This document shows positions 17,156-26,000 of a stretch of DNA of 64,000 bases, piece by piece. Made by a program: the position numbers and the translations under genes. The stretch is from Zoogloea sp. 1C4. Lineage in GTDB: Bacteria; Pseudomonadota; Gammaproteobacteria; Burkholderiales; Rhodocyclaceae. Where the stretch lies: positions 186,001 through 250,000 of the forward strand of contig NZ_SSXU01000006.1 in NCBI RefSeq assembly GCF_009469605.1, in the 5' to 3' direction. The notes under the pieces are model-generated. The model saw only the letters and a program-made list of their open reading frames with translations, was not told the DNA's origin and did no database searches. The number at the start of each line of letters is the position of its first letter. The stretch's first letter is position 1.

Positions 17156-19416
17156 GGGTTGTAGCTGGCGGCGGCGGGCGCCGGGGTGCTGCCGGCGGGT
17201 GCAGGCGTGGCAGCGGCGGCCGGATCGATGCGCGGGAGGTTGTAGGGCACGGCCGGTGGCGGGCTGCCCGGCGGGGGCAGCAGCGGCGGGTTGGGTTCGC
17301 GGCGCATCAGGTTGCGCGGTTCGTCGAGGTCGCGCTGCTGGCCGATGATGTAGTTGTAGCGGTCGGCCGAGATGCCCTGGATCGCGGCGGCGTCGCGCAG
17401 GATCACCGGGCGCAGGAAGACGATCAGGTTGGTCTTGCCGCGCTTGCGCGAGTCGTAGCGGAAGAACTGGCCCAGGTAGGGGATGTCGCCCAGCACGGGC
17501 ACCTTCTCGACGCCGCCGGAGTAGGCGTCCTCGACCAGGCCGCCGAGGGCGATCACCGCGCCGTCGTCCACCAGCACGGTGGATTCGATGGAGCGCTTGG
17601 TGGTGGACGGGCCGGTGGTGCTGGTGGCGGTGGATTCGATGACCGCCGAGGCTTCCTGGTAGATCTGCAGGCGCACGGTGCCGCCTTCGGAGATCTGCGG
17701 CTTGACCTTCAGGGTGAGGCCCACGTCCTTGCGTTCGACGGTGGTGAAGGGGTTGCTGGCGCCGGTGGAGGTGGTGGTGTAGGTGCCGGTGACGAAGGGT
17801 ACGTTGCGGCCCACGACGATCTTGGCCTCTTCGTTGTCGAGGGTGACCAGGTTGGGCGTGGACAGGATGTTGGCCTTGGTGTCCGATTCGAGGAAGCGGG
17901 CCAGCATGTTGAGGTTGGCGATCTCGCGCCCGCCCACCGACACCGTGCCGCCGCCCAGCAGCAGGTTGAGGCCGTTGCCCGGCAGCGTGGTGGAGCTACT
18001 GCTGGCGAGGGTGGCCGCCAGGTTGAGGATGTTGTTGCCGCTGGTATTGAAGCTGGTGCCGCCGAAGGCGGTGGTGCCGCCCACCTTGCCGGCCTGCCAC
18101 TGGATGCCGATCTCGGCGGCCTTCTCGGTGCTGACTTCGGTGATCAGCGCCTCGACATAGACCTGGGCGCGGCGCCGGTCGAGCTGGTCGATGACCTTGC
18201 GCAGGTTGTTGTAGATGGCTTCGGGGGCGGTGATGATCAGCGCGTTGCTCATCGGGTCGGCCTGGATGAAGCCGTTGCCGGTGGCGCTGGTGTTGGTGCT
18301 GTTGTTGCTGAACGACGGCGTGTTGCCGAAGCCGGTGGTGCTGTTCTGGCTGCCGGTGGTGTTGCTGCTGCCGAAGTTCGAGCCGGTGCTGGTGTTGCTG
18401 TTGGTGCCGCCGAAGGTGCTCTGGCCAGCGCCCGAGCTGCCGCTGCCGCCGCCTTCGCCGGTGACCACGGCGCGCAGGGTCTGGGCGACCTTGGTGGCTT
18501 CGGCGTTCTTCAGGTAGACCACGTGGATGTTGCCGCTGGCTCCGGGCTGGTCGAGGTTGGCCACCAGCTGGCGCACGGCGTTGAGCTTGGACGGGTTGTC
18601 GGAGCGGACCAGCAGGCTGTTGGTGCGCGGGTCGCCCGTCACCGAGACGCGCTGGCTGGCGTCGCCCGCCACGCCGCCGACTGCGCCGGCCACGCCTGCG
18701 GCGCCGGTGTCGTTCATCAGGCGGTTGATGGTCTGGGCGAGATCAAGGGCCGAGGCGTGCTGGAGCGTCATCACCCGCAGGCCGGTTTGTGGCACGTCGA
18801 TGGATTCGATGATCTGGGCGATCCGGCCGATGTTCTCGGCGTAGTCGGTGACCACCAGCGAGTTGTTGCCCGGGTAGGCGGTGACGGTGTTGTTGGGCGA
18901 CACCAGGGGCCGGATGATCGGCACCAGCTGGGCCGCGGATTCGTGCTTGAGGCTGAACACCTGGGTGGTCAGGCGGTCGCCGCCACCGGCGCCCTGGCCC
19001 TTGCCCACCGGCACGGCGTGGAGCTTGGCGTCGGCTTCGGGGACGATCTTGGTGACGCCCTGGCCTTCGATCGCGGTGTAGCCCTGCAGGCGCAGCGCCG
19101 ACAGCAGGATCGAGTAGGTGAGCTGGCGCTGCACCGGGCGGGCGGTGACGATGTTGAGGGTGCCCTTGACCCGCGGATCGACGATGAAGTTGCGCCCGGA
19201 GATCTTGGAGATGGCCTGGATCACCGCGCCGATGTCCGCATTCACGAAGTTGAGCGAGACGGGATCGGTGTTGCTGCCGCGGGTTTCAGTCTCGGCGGCG
19301 AGGGCGGCTGCGGGCGGCAGGGCGATGCCGGCGGTAAAGGCCAGGGCGCAGCTGAAGGCGAGCGTGCGGGCAAGAGGATGGCGGGCAGATCCCGGGCTGC
19401 GGCGGGCAGGTTTCAT
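17152..19416 (-). CDS. gspD: Type II secretion outer-membrane secretin D
   Basis: A 754-residue secretin forming the outer-membrane gate. A signal peptide (about residues 1-41, ending ALAAE) is followed by N0-N3 domains and the secretin core with [16 protein letters not shown] (about 650-665). The N3 domain has a long low-complexity Ser/Thr/Asn/Gly insert (coded about 18260-18460; repeats such as SNTSTGSN and SNNSTNTS), and the C-terminus is Pro/Ala-rich. I start at the ATG at 19416, which overlaps gspC by 4 bp; the longer open frame upstream is a gspC shadow. Confidence 0.96.
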   Translation of the reverse strand: MKPARRSPGSARHPLARTLAFSCALAFTAGIALPPAAALAAETETRGSNTDPVSLNFVNADIGAVIQAISKISGRNFIVDPRVKGTLNIVTARPVQRQLTYSILLSALRLQGYTAIEGQGVTKIVPEADAKLHAVPVGKGQGAGGGDRLTTQVFSLKHESAAQLVPIIRPLVSPNNTVTAYPGNNSLVVTDYAENIGRIAQIIESIDVPQTGLRVMTLQHASALDLAQTINRLMNDTGAAGVAGAVGGVAGDASQRVSVTGDPRTNSLLVRSDNPSKLNAVRQLVANLDQPGASGNIHVVYLKNAEATKVAQTLRAVVTGEGGGSGSSGAGQSTFGGTNSNTSTGSNFGSSNTTGSQNSTTGFGNTPSFSNNSTNTSATGNGFIQADPMSNALIITAPEAIYNNLRKVIDQLDRRRAQVYVEALITEVSTEKAAEIGIQWQAGKVGGTTAFGGTSFNTSGNNILNLAATLASSSSTTLPGNGLNLLLGGGTVSVGGREIANLNMLARFLESDTKANILSTPNLVTLDNEEAKIVVGRNVPFVTGTYTTTSTGASNPFTTVERKDVGLTLKVKPQISEGGTVRLQIYQEASAVIESTATSTTGPSTTKRSIESTVLVDDGAVIALGGLVEDAYSGGVEKVPVLGDIPYLGQFFRYDSRKRGKTNLIVFLRPVILRDAAAIQGISADRYNYIIGQQRDLDEPRNLMRREPNPPLLPPPGSPPPAVPYNLPRIDPAAAATPAPAGSTPAPAAASYNP

Positions 19417-20090
19417 TGGTCGTTCGGGCTCGGAAAGGGCTGGGCCTGGAGATTCGATGGGAAGCCGGCCTGGGACGGTTGCTGGCTGGCGTCGACGGCG
19501 TTGACCTCGGTGTGCATCCGCGCGGATGGCAGGGTCACGACGGGCTGGGGCTGATTGGGGAGCGGGAGGGCAGGCGGCATGGACGGATCGCCGGGGGTGC
19601 CGGGGGCGGCCGTGGGCGCGCCGCGTTCGGCGAGGGCGACCCGTTGGCGGGCGCCGCCCACTGTGAGCTCGACGCCGTCGCCGGCGACCCGGGCGAGGGT
19701 GACGCCGGGGCGGATTTCCTGGCCTTCGACAAAACCCAGCTGGGGGCCGCCGTCGATGGCGATCACGGCCCAGCCGGGGCGGCCGGCGGCGCCGGTGACG
19801 ACGGCCTGGACGGTGTAGCGGCCAGGCGCGGCGACCACGGCGGCCGGGGCGCCGGGCGCTGCGCCCTTGCCGAGCAGGTGCCGGCTGGCGATGGCCTGGG
19901 CGGCTCGCAGCGGATCGGCTTCGGTGGCGACGGGAAGCGCCGGCGGGCGCGGCGCGGTGAAGCGCCAGAAGAGGTCGACCGCCACCCACGCCGTAATGGC
20001 AAGGGCAACGCCCCACGCCAGCAGGGGGCCAAGACGCGCAGCGCGCGCCAGGGACAGGCGTGACAGGTCGGAACGGTCGGGGAGCTTCAT
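19413..20090 (-). CDS. gspC: Type II secretion system protein C
   Basis: A 225-residue bitopic protein with one membrane helix (about 20-40) and a periplasmic homology region (about 50-155, containing RHLLGKG and GRYTVQAVVTG). GspC links the inner-membrane platform with the N0 domain of the secretin. A C-terminal PDZ domain is not evident; the tail is Pro-rich, as in shorter GspC forms. I chose the ATG at 20090 over a TTG at 20105. It is the first gene of the operon. A weak promoter-like pair (TTTCAC, 17 bp, TAAGAT; -10 at 20116-20121, minus strand) lies upstream, but read-through from truC is possible. Confidence 0.88.
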   Translation of the reverse strand: MKLPDRSDLSRLSLARAARLGPLLAWGVALAITAWVAVDLFWRFTAPRPPALPVATEADPLRAAQAIASRHLLGKGAAPGAPAAVVAAPGRYTVQAVVTGAAGRPGWAVIAIDGGPQLGFVEGQEIRPGVTLARVAGDGVELTVGGARQRVALAERGAPTAAPGTPGDPSMPPALPLPNQPQPVVTLPSARMHTEVNAVDASQQPSQAGFPSNLQAQPFPSPNDQ

Positions 20091-20193
20091 CGGTGAGCCG
20101 GGCAAAAGACCGTCAATCTTAGCCGGCCTCGGTTACAGGTGAAAGCACCGTGATGTCGCAAGGTGTTGACGCGGCGGGTGGAGGCGCCGGCGT

Positions 20194-20964
20194 TCAGCAA
20201 GGCGCGCTGCTGACGGCTAGCCTCGATGGGCGAAGCCCAGGCGGTAGGGCGTTTGCCCACCCGAGGGCGTCTAGCAGCGCGGCGAAGTCGCCGTCTGGCG
20301 GGGCGACCACATCGAGCGGCTCACCGCTGAGCGGATGGACGAACTGCATCCGCACGCAGGCGAGGAGCATCCGGTGGCAGCCAAACTGCTGCTGGAAGAA
20401 GCGGTTGTGGCGGCCCTTGCCGAAGGTGGCGTCGCCGATGATGGGGTGGGACAGGTGTTTTAGGTGGCGCCGGATCTGGTGCTTGCGGCCGGTGTGCGGC
20501 GTGAGCTCGACCAGCGCGTAGCGGCTGGTGGGGTAGCGGTCCACGGCGAAGGGCAGCTCGCAGGTGGCGAGGCGGCGGAAATCGGTGACGGCGGGCTGGG
20601 CGGCTTCGGAGGCCTCGTCGCCCACCCACTCGGCGTCGTCCCGGCGACGGGTGAGGGCGTGGTCGATGCGACCGGCTTCGGGCGGATGGCCGCGCACGAC
20701 GGCGAGGTAGGTCTTGGCGACTTCCTGGCGTTCGAACTGGCCGCCGAGCTGGCGGGCGGTGTCCCGGTCGAGGGCGAACACCAGCACGCCCGAGGTGCCC
20801 CGGTCAAGACGGTGGGCTGGATGCACGTGGCGGCCGAGCTGGTCGCGCAGCAATTGCACGGCAAAGCGGGTTTCGTGGCGGTCGAGCTCGCTGCGATGGA
20901 CGAGCAGCCCGGCCGGCTTGTGGATGGCGACCACGTGGTCGTCCTGGAACAGGATCGGAAGCAT
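20194..20964 (-). CDS. truC: tRNA pseudouridine(65) synthase
   Basis: A 256-residue RluA-family pseudouridine synthase. The catalytic Asp lies in HRLDRGTSGVLVFALD (about residues 50-65). HTGRKHQIRRHLKHLSHPI and GDATFGKGRHNRFF match TruC, which modifies U65 of certain tRNAs, rather than the longer RluA/C/D enzymes that carry an S4 domain. I start at the ATG at 20964 (MLPILFQDD). The gene is divergent from the Gcr-family gene. Confidence 0.88.
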   Translation of the reverse strand: MLPILFQDDHVVAIHKPAGLLVHRSELDRHETRFAVQLLRDQLGRHVHPAHRLDRGTSGVLVFALDRDTARQLGGQFERQEVAKTYLAVVRGHPPEAGRIDHALTRRRDDAEWVGDEASEAAQPAVTDFRRLATCELPFAVDRYPTSRYALVELTPHTGRKHQIRRHLKHLSHPIIGDATFGKGRHNRFFQQQFGCHRMLLACVRMQFVHPLSGEPLDVVAPPDGDFAALLDALGWANALPPGLRPSRLAVSSAPC

Positions 20965-21062
20965 GGGGCGATGGTAAACCGGCAGGGCGCGCTGCGGGGT
21001 GGAAGCGCCGCGCCTTGCAGGAAGACGAACCAAAAAGTGCCGTCTCGGGTCATACTTGCCCT

Positions 21063-23171
21063 ATGCCAAACACTTTTACCCTCGACGCGGCGCTTGCCGA
21101 GGCCTTCACCCGCGATACTCTGCTGGCGTCAATCCACTCCGTCCTCCCCGAGCAGCGCCAGGGGCAGCGTGATCTTCCCAGGCTTGCTGCGCGCCTTGCC
21201 GCGCTGGTGGCCGCCGCCGACCTGCCCGATCGGCTCGACGCCTGGCGGGAACTGACCGCCTGGCTGGCCGGCGGTGCCCTGTGGAGCGATGTGTACATCG
21301 ACTCGGCCGACGTGCATGGCTCGGCCACCCAGCGTTTCGCGGTGCTGATGGACGTGCTCGCCGCCCACCCCGACCTGGCCGCCGCGGTGCGCCGGGCGAT
21401 CCGCTGCATCCTCGACGAGACCGATGGGGCCAACCTGTTCGGCGAGGTGGGGATTCCCAGCGACCGGGGCTTTCTGTCGGAGTTCGGCGACCGCTTCACT
21501 GCGAAGCTCATTCCCTCGCCCCGGGACGACCACGACCTTTCGCACCTGATGAGCCGCAGTTTCCGGCGCAACAAGGATCTGACCCTCATCCGTGGCCTGC
21601 AGCCGTCCACCTTCCAGCGGGCCGTGGATCTGCTGTTCCCGGCTGACGATCCGGGGATGAGCACGGCGCTGAAGGGCGCGATGGCCGATGGTTTCCGGCT
21701 GCTCCTGGCCCGGGTGCAGGGGCAGGGCCTGTCCCTCAAGCTGCGGGCCCGGGGCGAGCATCGGCCGGTGGCCCGCTCGCCCTTCCGACGGCTCGCCGAC
21801 AGCGGCGAGAACCTGCTCTGCGCCTGGGAGCAGGGGCGTGTGTCGATGCAGCTCGTCGAGGCCTGGCAGCTCGATCTGGCCGCCTGCCGGGACGAGATGC
21901 ACCTGATCTCCACGCGCCTCGAATCCGAGGGCATCAGCGTGGATATCGTGTATGGGCTGGACGTGCTCGACCGCTGCCTCACGCGGATGGAGACCATCGT
22001 CGGGGTGATGGCCGCCGACCCCGGCTCGCCCGGGCCTGTCCTGTTGCTGCTCCAGCAACTGGCCTACGCGGCCCACGAGAGCGCCAGCCTGCGCCATCTG
22101 GTGCGGGCCAACCTCCAGCGCCTGCAGCGGCGCATCGTCGACCGCGCGGGCAAGACCGGCGAGCATTACATCGCTGAAAACAACGAGGACTACCGCCATA
22201 TCTGGGTAGCCGCTGCCGGCGGCGGGCTGCTGACGGTGGGCACCGCGGCGATGAAGATGACCGTCGCCGGCGCCGGGCTGGCGCTGTTCCTGGAAGGGCT
22301 GGGCTCCGGCATCAACTACGCGGTGAGTTTCCTGATCCTCCAGGCGCTCGGGCTGATCCTCGCCACCAAGCAGCCGGCGATGACCGCCGCCGCCTTCGCG
22401 GCCATCATCCGTGACCGCAAGGGTAACGAGCGGCTCGACGTGATCGTCGATTACGCGGCGTCGATCTGCCATTCGCAGCTGGCGGCGACCATCGCCAACG
22501 TGGTGGTGGTGGCCTGCGGCGCCTACGCCTTCGATGCGGCGTGGCGCTTTGCCACCGGTCACGCCTTCCTCACCACCGAGGAGGCCCGCTACGTCTTCCA
22601 TTCCCTCAGCCCGGTCGATAGCGGCACGGTGTTCTACGCGGCGCTCACCGGGGTGATCCTGTACCTCGCGGCGCTGGTGGGTGGCTGGGTGGATAACTGG
22701 GCGGTGTATCACCGGCTGCCCCAGGCCATCGCCGAGCACCGGCTGGGCAACCGCTTCGGGCGGCTGCGCATGATGCGGCTCGCCGGCATCGTGTCGCGCA
22801 ACATGTCGGGCTGGGCGACCAACATCTCCCTCGGGCTGATGCTGGGGATGACGCCGGTGCTCGGCAAGTTCTTCGGCCTGCCGCTGGATGTGCGTCACGT
22901 GACGCTCAACTCCGGCATCCTCAGCCTCGCCACCTCGTCCCTTGAGATGAAGTGGGTCGGCACCGGGCTGCTCACGCTGGCGGTGGCGGGCGTCGGGGTG
23001 ATGTTCGTGCTCAACCTCGGGGTGAGCTTCGCCCTGTCGCTGATGACCGCCGTGCGCGCCTACGATCTGCCCAAGTCCGACCTGCGCGAGCTGCGCCGCC
23101 GTCTGTGGCATCGCCTGCGCACCCGGCCGCGGGATTTCCTGCTCCCGCCGAAGCGCCCGGCGGCTTCCTGA
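21063..23171 (+). CDS. Gcr-family membrane protein (annotated as site-specific recombinase, PF10136)
   Basis: A 702-residue protein matching the family named after gonococcal Gcr, usually labelled site-specific recombinase. The first 380 residues are soluble and helical; the rest holds several membrane segments (around 390-450, 480-510, 530-570 and 640-680). No serine or tyrosine recombinase motif or DNA-binding domain is visible, so the recombinase label looks wrong for what the protein is: a large inner-membrane protein of unknown role. The ATG at 21063 lacks a Shine-Dalgarno sequence, and a CATACT hexamer (21051-21056) ends six bases before it, which would suit a leaderless transcript. Confidence 0.8.
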   Translation: MPNTFTLDAALAEAFTRDTLLASIHSVLPEQRQGQRDLPRLAARLAALVAAADLPDRLDAWRELTAWLAGGALWSDVYIDSADVHGSATQRFAVLMDVLAAHPDLAAAVRRAIRCILDETDGANLFGEVGIPSDRGFLSEFGDRFTAKLIPSPRDDHDLSHLMSRSFRRNKDLTLIRGLQPSTFQRAVDLLFPADDPGMSTALKGAMADGFRLLLARVQGQGLSLKLRARGEHRPVARSPFRRLADSGENLLCAWEQGRVSMQLVEAWQLDLAACRDEMHLISTRLESEGISVDIVYGLDVLDRCLTRMETIVGVMAADPGSPGPVLLLLQQLAYAAHESASLRHLVRANLQRLQRRIVDRAGKTGEHYIAENNEDYRHIWVAAAGGGLLTVGTAAMKMTVAGAGLALFLEGLGSGINYAVSFLILQALGLILATKQPAMTAAAFAAIIRDRKGNERLDVIVDYAASICHSQLAATIANVVVVACGAYAFDAAWRFATGHAFLTTEEARYVFHSLSPVDSGTVFYAALTGVILYLAALVGGWVDNWAVYHRLPQAIAEHRLGNRFGRLRMMRLAGIVSRNMSGWATNISLGLMLGMTPVLGKFFGLPLDVRHVTLNSGILSLATSSLEMKWVGTGLLTLAVAGVGVMFVLNLGVSFALSLMTAVRAYDLPKSDLRELRRRLWHRLRTRPRDFLLPPKRPAAS

Positions 23172-23175
23172 GGGT

Positions 23176-23230
23176 GCTGCGGGGAGGCTCAAGCTTGACG
23201 GCATCACGCCGTTAATCTCCCCGCGGCAGC
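23176..23230 (+). other. Nested stem-loop between Gcr-family gene and chemoreceptor-like gene
   Basis: An outer stem GCTGC+GGGGAG (23176-23186) pairs with CTCCCC...GCAGC (23217-23230, 3-nt bulge). It encloses an inner hairpin ACGGC-ATCAC-GCCGT (23198-23212). There is no T-run, so it is not a standard intrinsic terminator; it could be a 3'-end stabiliser or a 5'-leader structure of the next gene. Confidence 0.4.
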
Positions 23231-23316
23231 CGGCCGGCTCATCCCGATGGGATCGAGGGCGGCGACCGCTCCGATCGATGCGTCCCACCCATGCGGTCCG
23301 TCACCGAGAGCCCCGA

Positions 23317-23937
23317 ATGAATGCGCCCGAACGAAACCTCAAACTGACCAACCACCGCTCCGGCGAGCTTGCCGGCATCGTGCGGGTCAACGAAGAAATC
23401 AAGGCCATCGTCGCGACGGCCTTCCGGATCAACCTGATGGCCCTCAACGCCATCTTCCTGGCCAAGCGCGCGGGCAACGCCGCGCTGGGCTTCGGCGTGC
23501 TCTCCAACGAGCTGCGCCGCTTCGCCCAGGATCTCACCCGACACATGGCCTCGCTGCGCGACATGACCTCCGGCTCGGTGGGCAGCGTCACCGGCGTCGT
23601 CCAGCAGCAGCGCAACTCGCGGATCCTCGCCGAGGCGATCCGCCTCGCCGGCGAGGTTCCCGGCGTGCGCGAGGCCCGCAAGCGCGGGATGGCGCGCCTG
23701 TCGGCCCAGCAGGTCAAGCTGCGCGCCCTCGACCTGCGCCTGCGCGCGGCGGTCGAGGAGACCCAGCAACTGGTCGAACTGGGCGGCGTGCTGGCCCGCT
23801 CGGCCAAGATCGAGGCGGCTTACGGCGGCGGGTTCAGCCCGGCGCTGATGCAGGTCTCGACGGATTTCGCGGAGGTGATCGCGCAGATCAAGCGATCCCT
23901 CGAAGTGCTCGGCAAGGAACGGCTCGTAAAGGACTAG
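23317..23937 (+). CDS. Small soluble methyl-accepting-chemotaxis-like protein (receptor tip region only)
   Basis: A 206-residue protein with no membrane or sensor domain. Residues 26-70 align well with the hairpin tip of chemoreceptors: EIKAIV, INLMALNAI, KRAGN and GFGVLSNELRRFA stand where receptors have EIxxIV, TNLLALNAA, ARAGE and GFAVVAxEVRxLA. Only about 50 residues precede the tip, so it cannot form a full-length receptor hairpin. The glutamate of the usual AxEAARAGE segment is Leu and the final Glu is Asn, while the Arg (R51) is kept. The rest is predicted helical. The gene ends six bases before the di-iron protein gene, so they are surely one operon. Signalling through CheA/CheW or another partner is inference. 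Confidence 0.7.
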   Translation: MNAPERNLKLTNHRSGELAGIVRVNEEIKAIVATAFRINLMALNAIFLAKRAGNAALGFGVLSNELRRFAQDLTRHMASLRDMTSGSVGSVTGVVQQQRNSRILAEAIRLAGEVPGVREARKRGMARLSAQQVKLRALDLRLRAAVEETQQLVELGGVLARSAKIEAAYGGGFSPALMQVSTDFAEVIAQIKRSLEVLGKERLVKD

Positions 23938-23943
23938 GAACCC

Positions 23944-24684
23944 ATGAAGCAGGCTCACTGTATCTTCCAGGAAGACGACCACCGCTGGCTGGCGATCGCG
24001 CGCGACGCGACCAAGCCGGGCTACATCATCGACACCAACGAATACGTGATCGTCGATGGCGAGGAGGCGCTGCTGTGCGACCCGGGCGGCATCGAGATCT
24101 TTCCGGCGGTCTTCTCGGCCCTGTCGGCCGAGTGCGACCCTACCAAGCTGGCCGGCCTGTTCGCCTCCCACCAGGACCCGGACATCATCTCGTCCCTGGC
24201 CCTGTGGCTGGAGTTCAAGCCCGATCTCAAGTGCTACACCAGCTGGTTGTGGCAGTCCTTCCTGCCGCACTTTGGCGGCGAGGACACCACCTTCGTGCCG
24301 ATTCCCGATCCGGGCATGACCATCAAGCTCGGCAGCCTCGAACTGCAGGCCGTGCCGGCCCATTATCTGCACTCGTCGGGCAACTTCAACCTGTACGACC
24401 CGAAGGCCAAGATCCTGTTCTCCGGCGACATCGGAGCGGCGCTGCTGCCGCCCGACCAGGGCGGGCTGTACGTGGAGGATTTCTCCCGCCACATCCGCCA
24501 CGCGGAAGCCTTTCACAAGCGCTGGATGGGCTCCGACCGGGCCAAGCGCGACTGGTGCGAGCGTGTCTCGCGGCTGGAGATCGACATGCTGGTGCCCCAG
24601 CACGGCTCGATCTACCAGGGTGCCGACGTGCAGCGCTTCATCAACTGGTTTGCGGCGCTTGAAGTGGGCGTCCTGCGCGGCTGA
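23944..24684 (+). CDS. Oxygen-binding di-iron protein (metallo-beta-lactamase fold, FprA/ODP-like)
   Basis: A 246-residue metallo-beta-lactamase-fold protein resembling the di-iron domain of flavodiiron proteins without the flavodoxin part. Ligand positions are visible: SHQDPD (H76, D78, D80) in place of the usual HxExD, H143 in AHYLHSSGN, D162 in FSGDIG, and His in VPQHGSIYQG. Stand-alone proteins of this type (ODPs) bind O2 at the di-iron centre and in Treponema denticola act as a sensor partner of a cytosolic chemoreceptor. The adjacent receptor-tip-like gene suggests the same pairing here (inference). Replacement of the usual Glu by D78 fits a sensor more than a reductase. The predicted location is the cytosol. 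Confidence 0.85.
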   Translation: MKQAHCIFQEDDHRWLAIARDATKPGYIIDTNEYVIVDGEEALLCDPGGIEIFPAVFSALSAECDPTKLAGLFASHQDPDIISSLALWLEFKPDLKCYTSWLWQSFLPHFGGEDTTFVPIPDPGMTIKLGSLELQAVPAHYLHSSGNFNLYDPKAKILFSGDIGAALLPPDQGGLYVEDFSRHIRHAEAFHKRWMGSDRAKRDWCERVSRLEIDMLVPQHGSIYQGADVQRFINWFAALEVGVLRG

Positions 24685-24759
24685 AGTTGAGGCCCCGCAA
24701 GGACGGGGCGGGGCAGATGCCCGAAAATGTCGTCAAGGCGTAACCCGATCCGAGGCGAC

Positions 24760-25146
24760 ATGTACCTGCTCATGAAGCATTTCCACATCACCTGCGTCGT
24801 GCTGAGCGGCGCGGGTTTTCTTTTGCGGGGCTGGTGGTCGATCACCGGCTCGCCGCTGCTCGCGGCCCGGCTTACCCGGCGTCTGCCCCATGTGATCGAC
24901 TCGTGCCTGCTCGCCAGCGCCATCGCCTTGGCGTGGATGGCCGGGCAGTACCCCTTCGTGGATGGCTGGCTGACCGCCAAGGTGCTGGGCCTCCTGGCCT
25001 ACATCGGGTTCGGTGCCGTGGCCCTGCGGCTGACGCGGCCGCTCGGCGTGCGCGTGACGGCGCTCGCCGCGGCGGCGGTCGTGTTCTCGTACATTGTTTC
25101 AGTGGCGCTCACCAAGAACCCGGCGGGCTGGCTCGCGCTTGTCTGA
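24760..25146 (+). CDS. SirB2 family membrane protein
   Basis: A 128-residue protein with four hydrophobic segments and the SirB2 opening YLLMKHFHITCVVLSG, RLPHVIDSCLLASA and the central YPFVDGWLTAKVLGLLAYI. Family function is unknown. I start at the ATG at 24760, with GAGG seven bases upstream, rather than 33 bases earlier. A GC-rich hairpin (GCCCCG-CAAGGA-CGGGGC, 24692-24709) without a T-run separates it from the di-iron gene. It is convergent with fnr; the stop codons abut at 25146/25147. Confidence 0.85.
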   Translation: MYLLMKHFHITCVVLSGAGFLLRGWWSITGSPLLAARLTRRLPHVIDSCLLASAIALAWMAGQYPFVDGWLTAKVLGLLAYIGFGAVALRLTRPLGVRVTALAAAAVVFSYIVSVALTKNPAGWLALV

Positions 25147-25881
25147 TCAGATGGTGTGGTGGTTCAGCAACCGCTTGAGTCCCGGGGTGTCGAGGATGCG
25201 GATGTGCTTCTGCTGGACTGCCACCAGGCCTTCTTCCTGGAAGCGGGAGAAGGCGCGGGAGACGGTTTCGAGCTTCAGGCCCAGGTAGGAGCCGATCTCG
25301 TCGCGGGTCATGCGCAGATGGAACTCGGACGGCGAGAAACCCCGCGCGGTGAAGCGTTGGGACAGGTTGAGCAGGAAGGCGGCGAGGCGTTCCTCGGCGC
25401 GCATCGAGCCGAGCAGCATCATCACGCCGTGGTCGCGCACGATCTCGCGGCTCATGATCTTGTGGAACTGGTGCTGCAGGCTCTCCACCTGGCGCGACAG
25501 CTCTTCGAGCCGGCTGAAGGGGATCACGCACACCTCGCTGTCTTCGAGCGCGATGGCGTTGCACGAGTGGTGTTCGGTACTGATGCCGTCCAGCCCCAGG
25601 ACTTCGCCGGTCATCTGGAAACCGGTGACCTGATCGCGGCCGTCCTCCAGAATGACATCGGTCTTGAACGAGCCGGCGCGGATCGCGTAGATCGCCTCGA
25701 AGGATTCCCCGGAGCGGTAGAGATGCTGCTGACGCTTGATCTTGCGACGGCTGCCGACGAGCTCGTCGAGCTGGTTGATTTCCCGCGGGTCGAGCCCGAA
25801 CGGCAGGCACAGCTCGCGCAGATTACACTGGGAACAGGCCGTCTTGATCTCGATAATTGTTGCTGGAATCGCAGAATTCAT
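25147..25881 (-). CDS. fnr: FNR-type oxygen-sensing transcriptional regulator
   Basis: A 244-residue CRP/FNR protein. Cysteines C16, C19 and C25 (C-x2-C-x5-C) plus C118 in SEVCVIPF match the four ligands of the O2-labile [4Fe-4S] cluster of E. coli FNR, offset by four. The C-terminal helix-turn-helix reads MTRDEIGSYLGLKLETVSRAFSRF; the E-x2-S-R pattern (ETVSR) recognises TTGAT half-sites. It should switch genes under low oxygen. I start at the ATG at 25881; 20 extra upstream residues are possible from an ATG at 25941, but that would run over the FNR box. It is divergent from hemN, so the box may also serve autoregulation. Confidence 0.94.
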   Translation of the reverse strand: MNSAIPATIIEIKTACSQCNLRELCLPFGLDPREINQLDELVGSRRKIKRQQHLYRSGESFEAIYAIRAGSFKTDVILEDGRDQVTGFQMTGEVLGLDGISTEHHSCNAIALEDSEVCVIPFSRLEELSRQVESLQHQFHKIMSREIVRDHGVMMLLGSMRAEERLAAFLLNLSQRFTARGFSPSEFHLRMTRDEIGSYLGLKLETVSRAFSRFQEEGLVAVQQKHIRILDTPGLKRLLNHHTI

Positions 25882-25932
25882 CTGTACGCTTACCACCTGG
25901 ACTTGAGAGGATTTACCAACCTTTGGAGCCCT

Positions 25933-25946
25933 TTGATCCACATCAA
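25933..25946. promoter_or_regulatory. Perfect FNR box in the fnr-hemN divergent region
   Basis: TTGAT-CCAC-ATCAA matches the FNR consensus TTGAT-N4-ATCAA at all ten defined positions. Its centre is about 61 bp before the hemN start and 58 bp before the fnr start. A transcript starting near 25981 would put the box at -41.5, the class II activating position for hemN, but no good -10 hexamer is evident. Confidence 0.85.
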
Positions 25947-26000
25947 TACGATTACAGGATGATTCTGCGATCGTTTCGCGGAATTAATAGAAGCACGCCC

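Noticed and set aside
21063-23171. A true site-specific recombinase or mobile element
   Set aside because: Despite the family name there is no recombinase motif; the C-terminal half is membrane-embedded and there are no flanking repeats.
21129-23288. 719-codon minus-strand frame opposite the Gcr-family gene
   Set aside because: It is His/Gln/Arg-rich with no membrane or family pattern; the plus-strand frame has coherent membrane segments.
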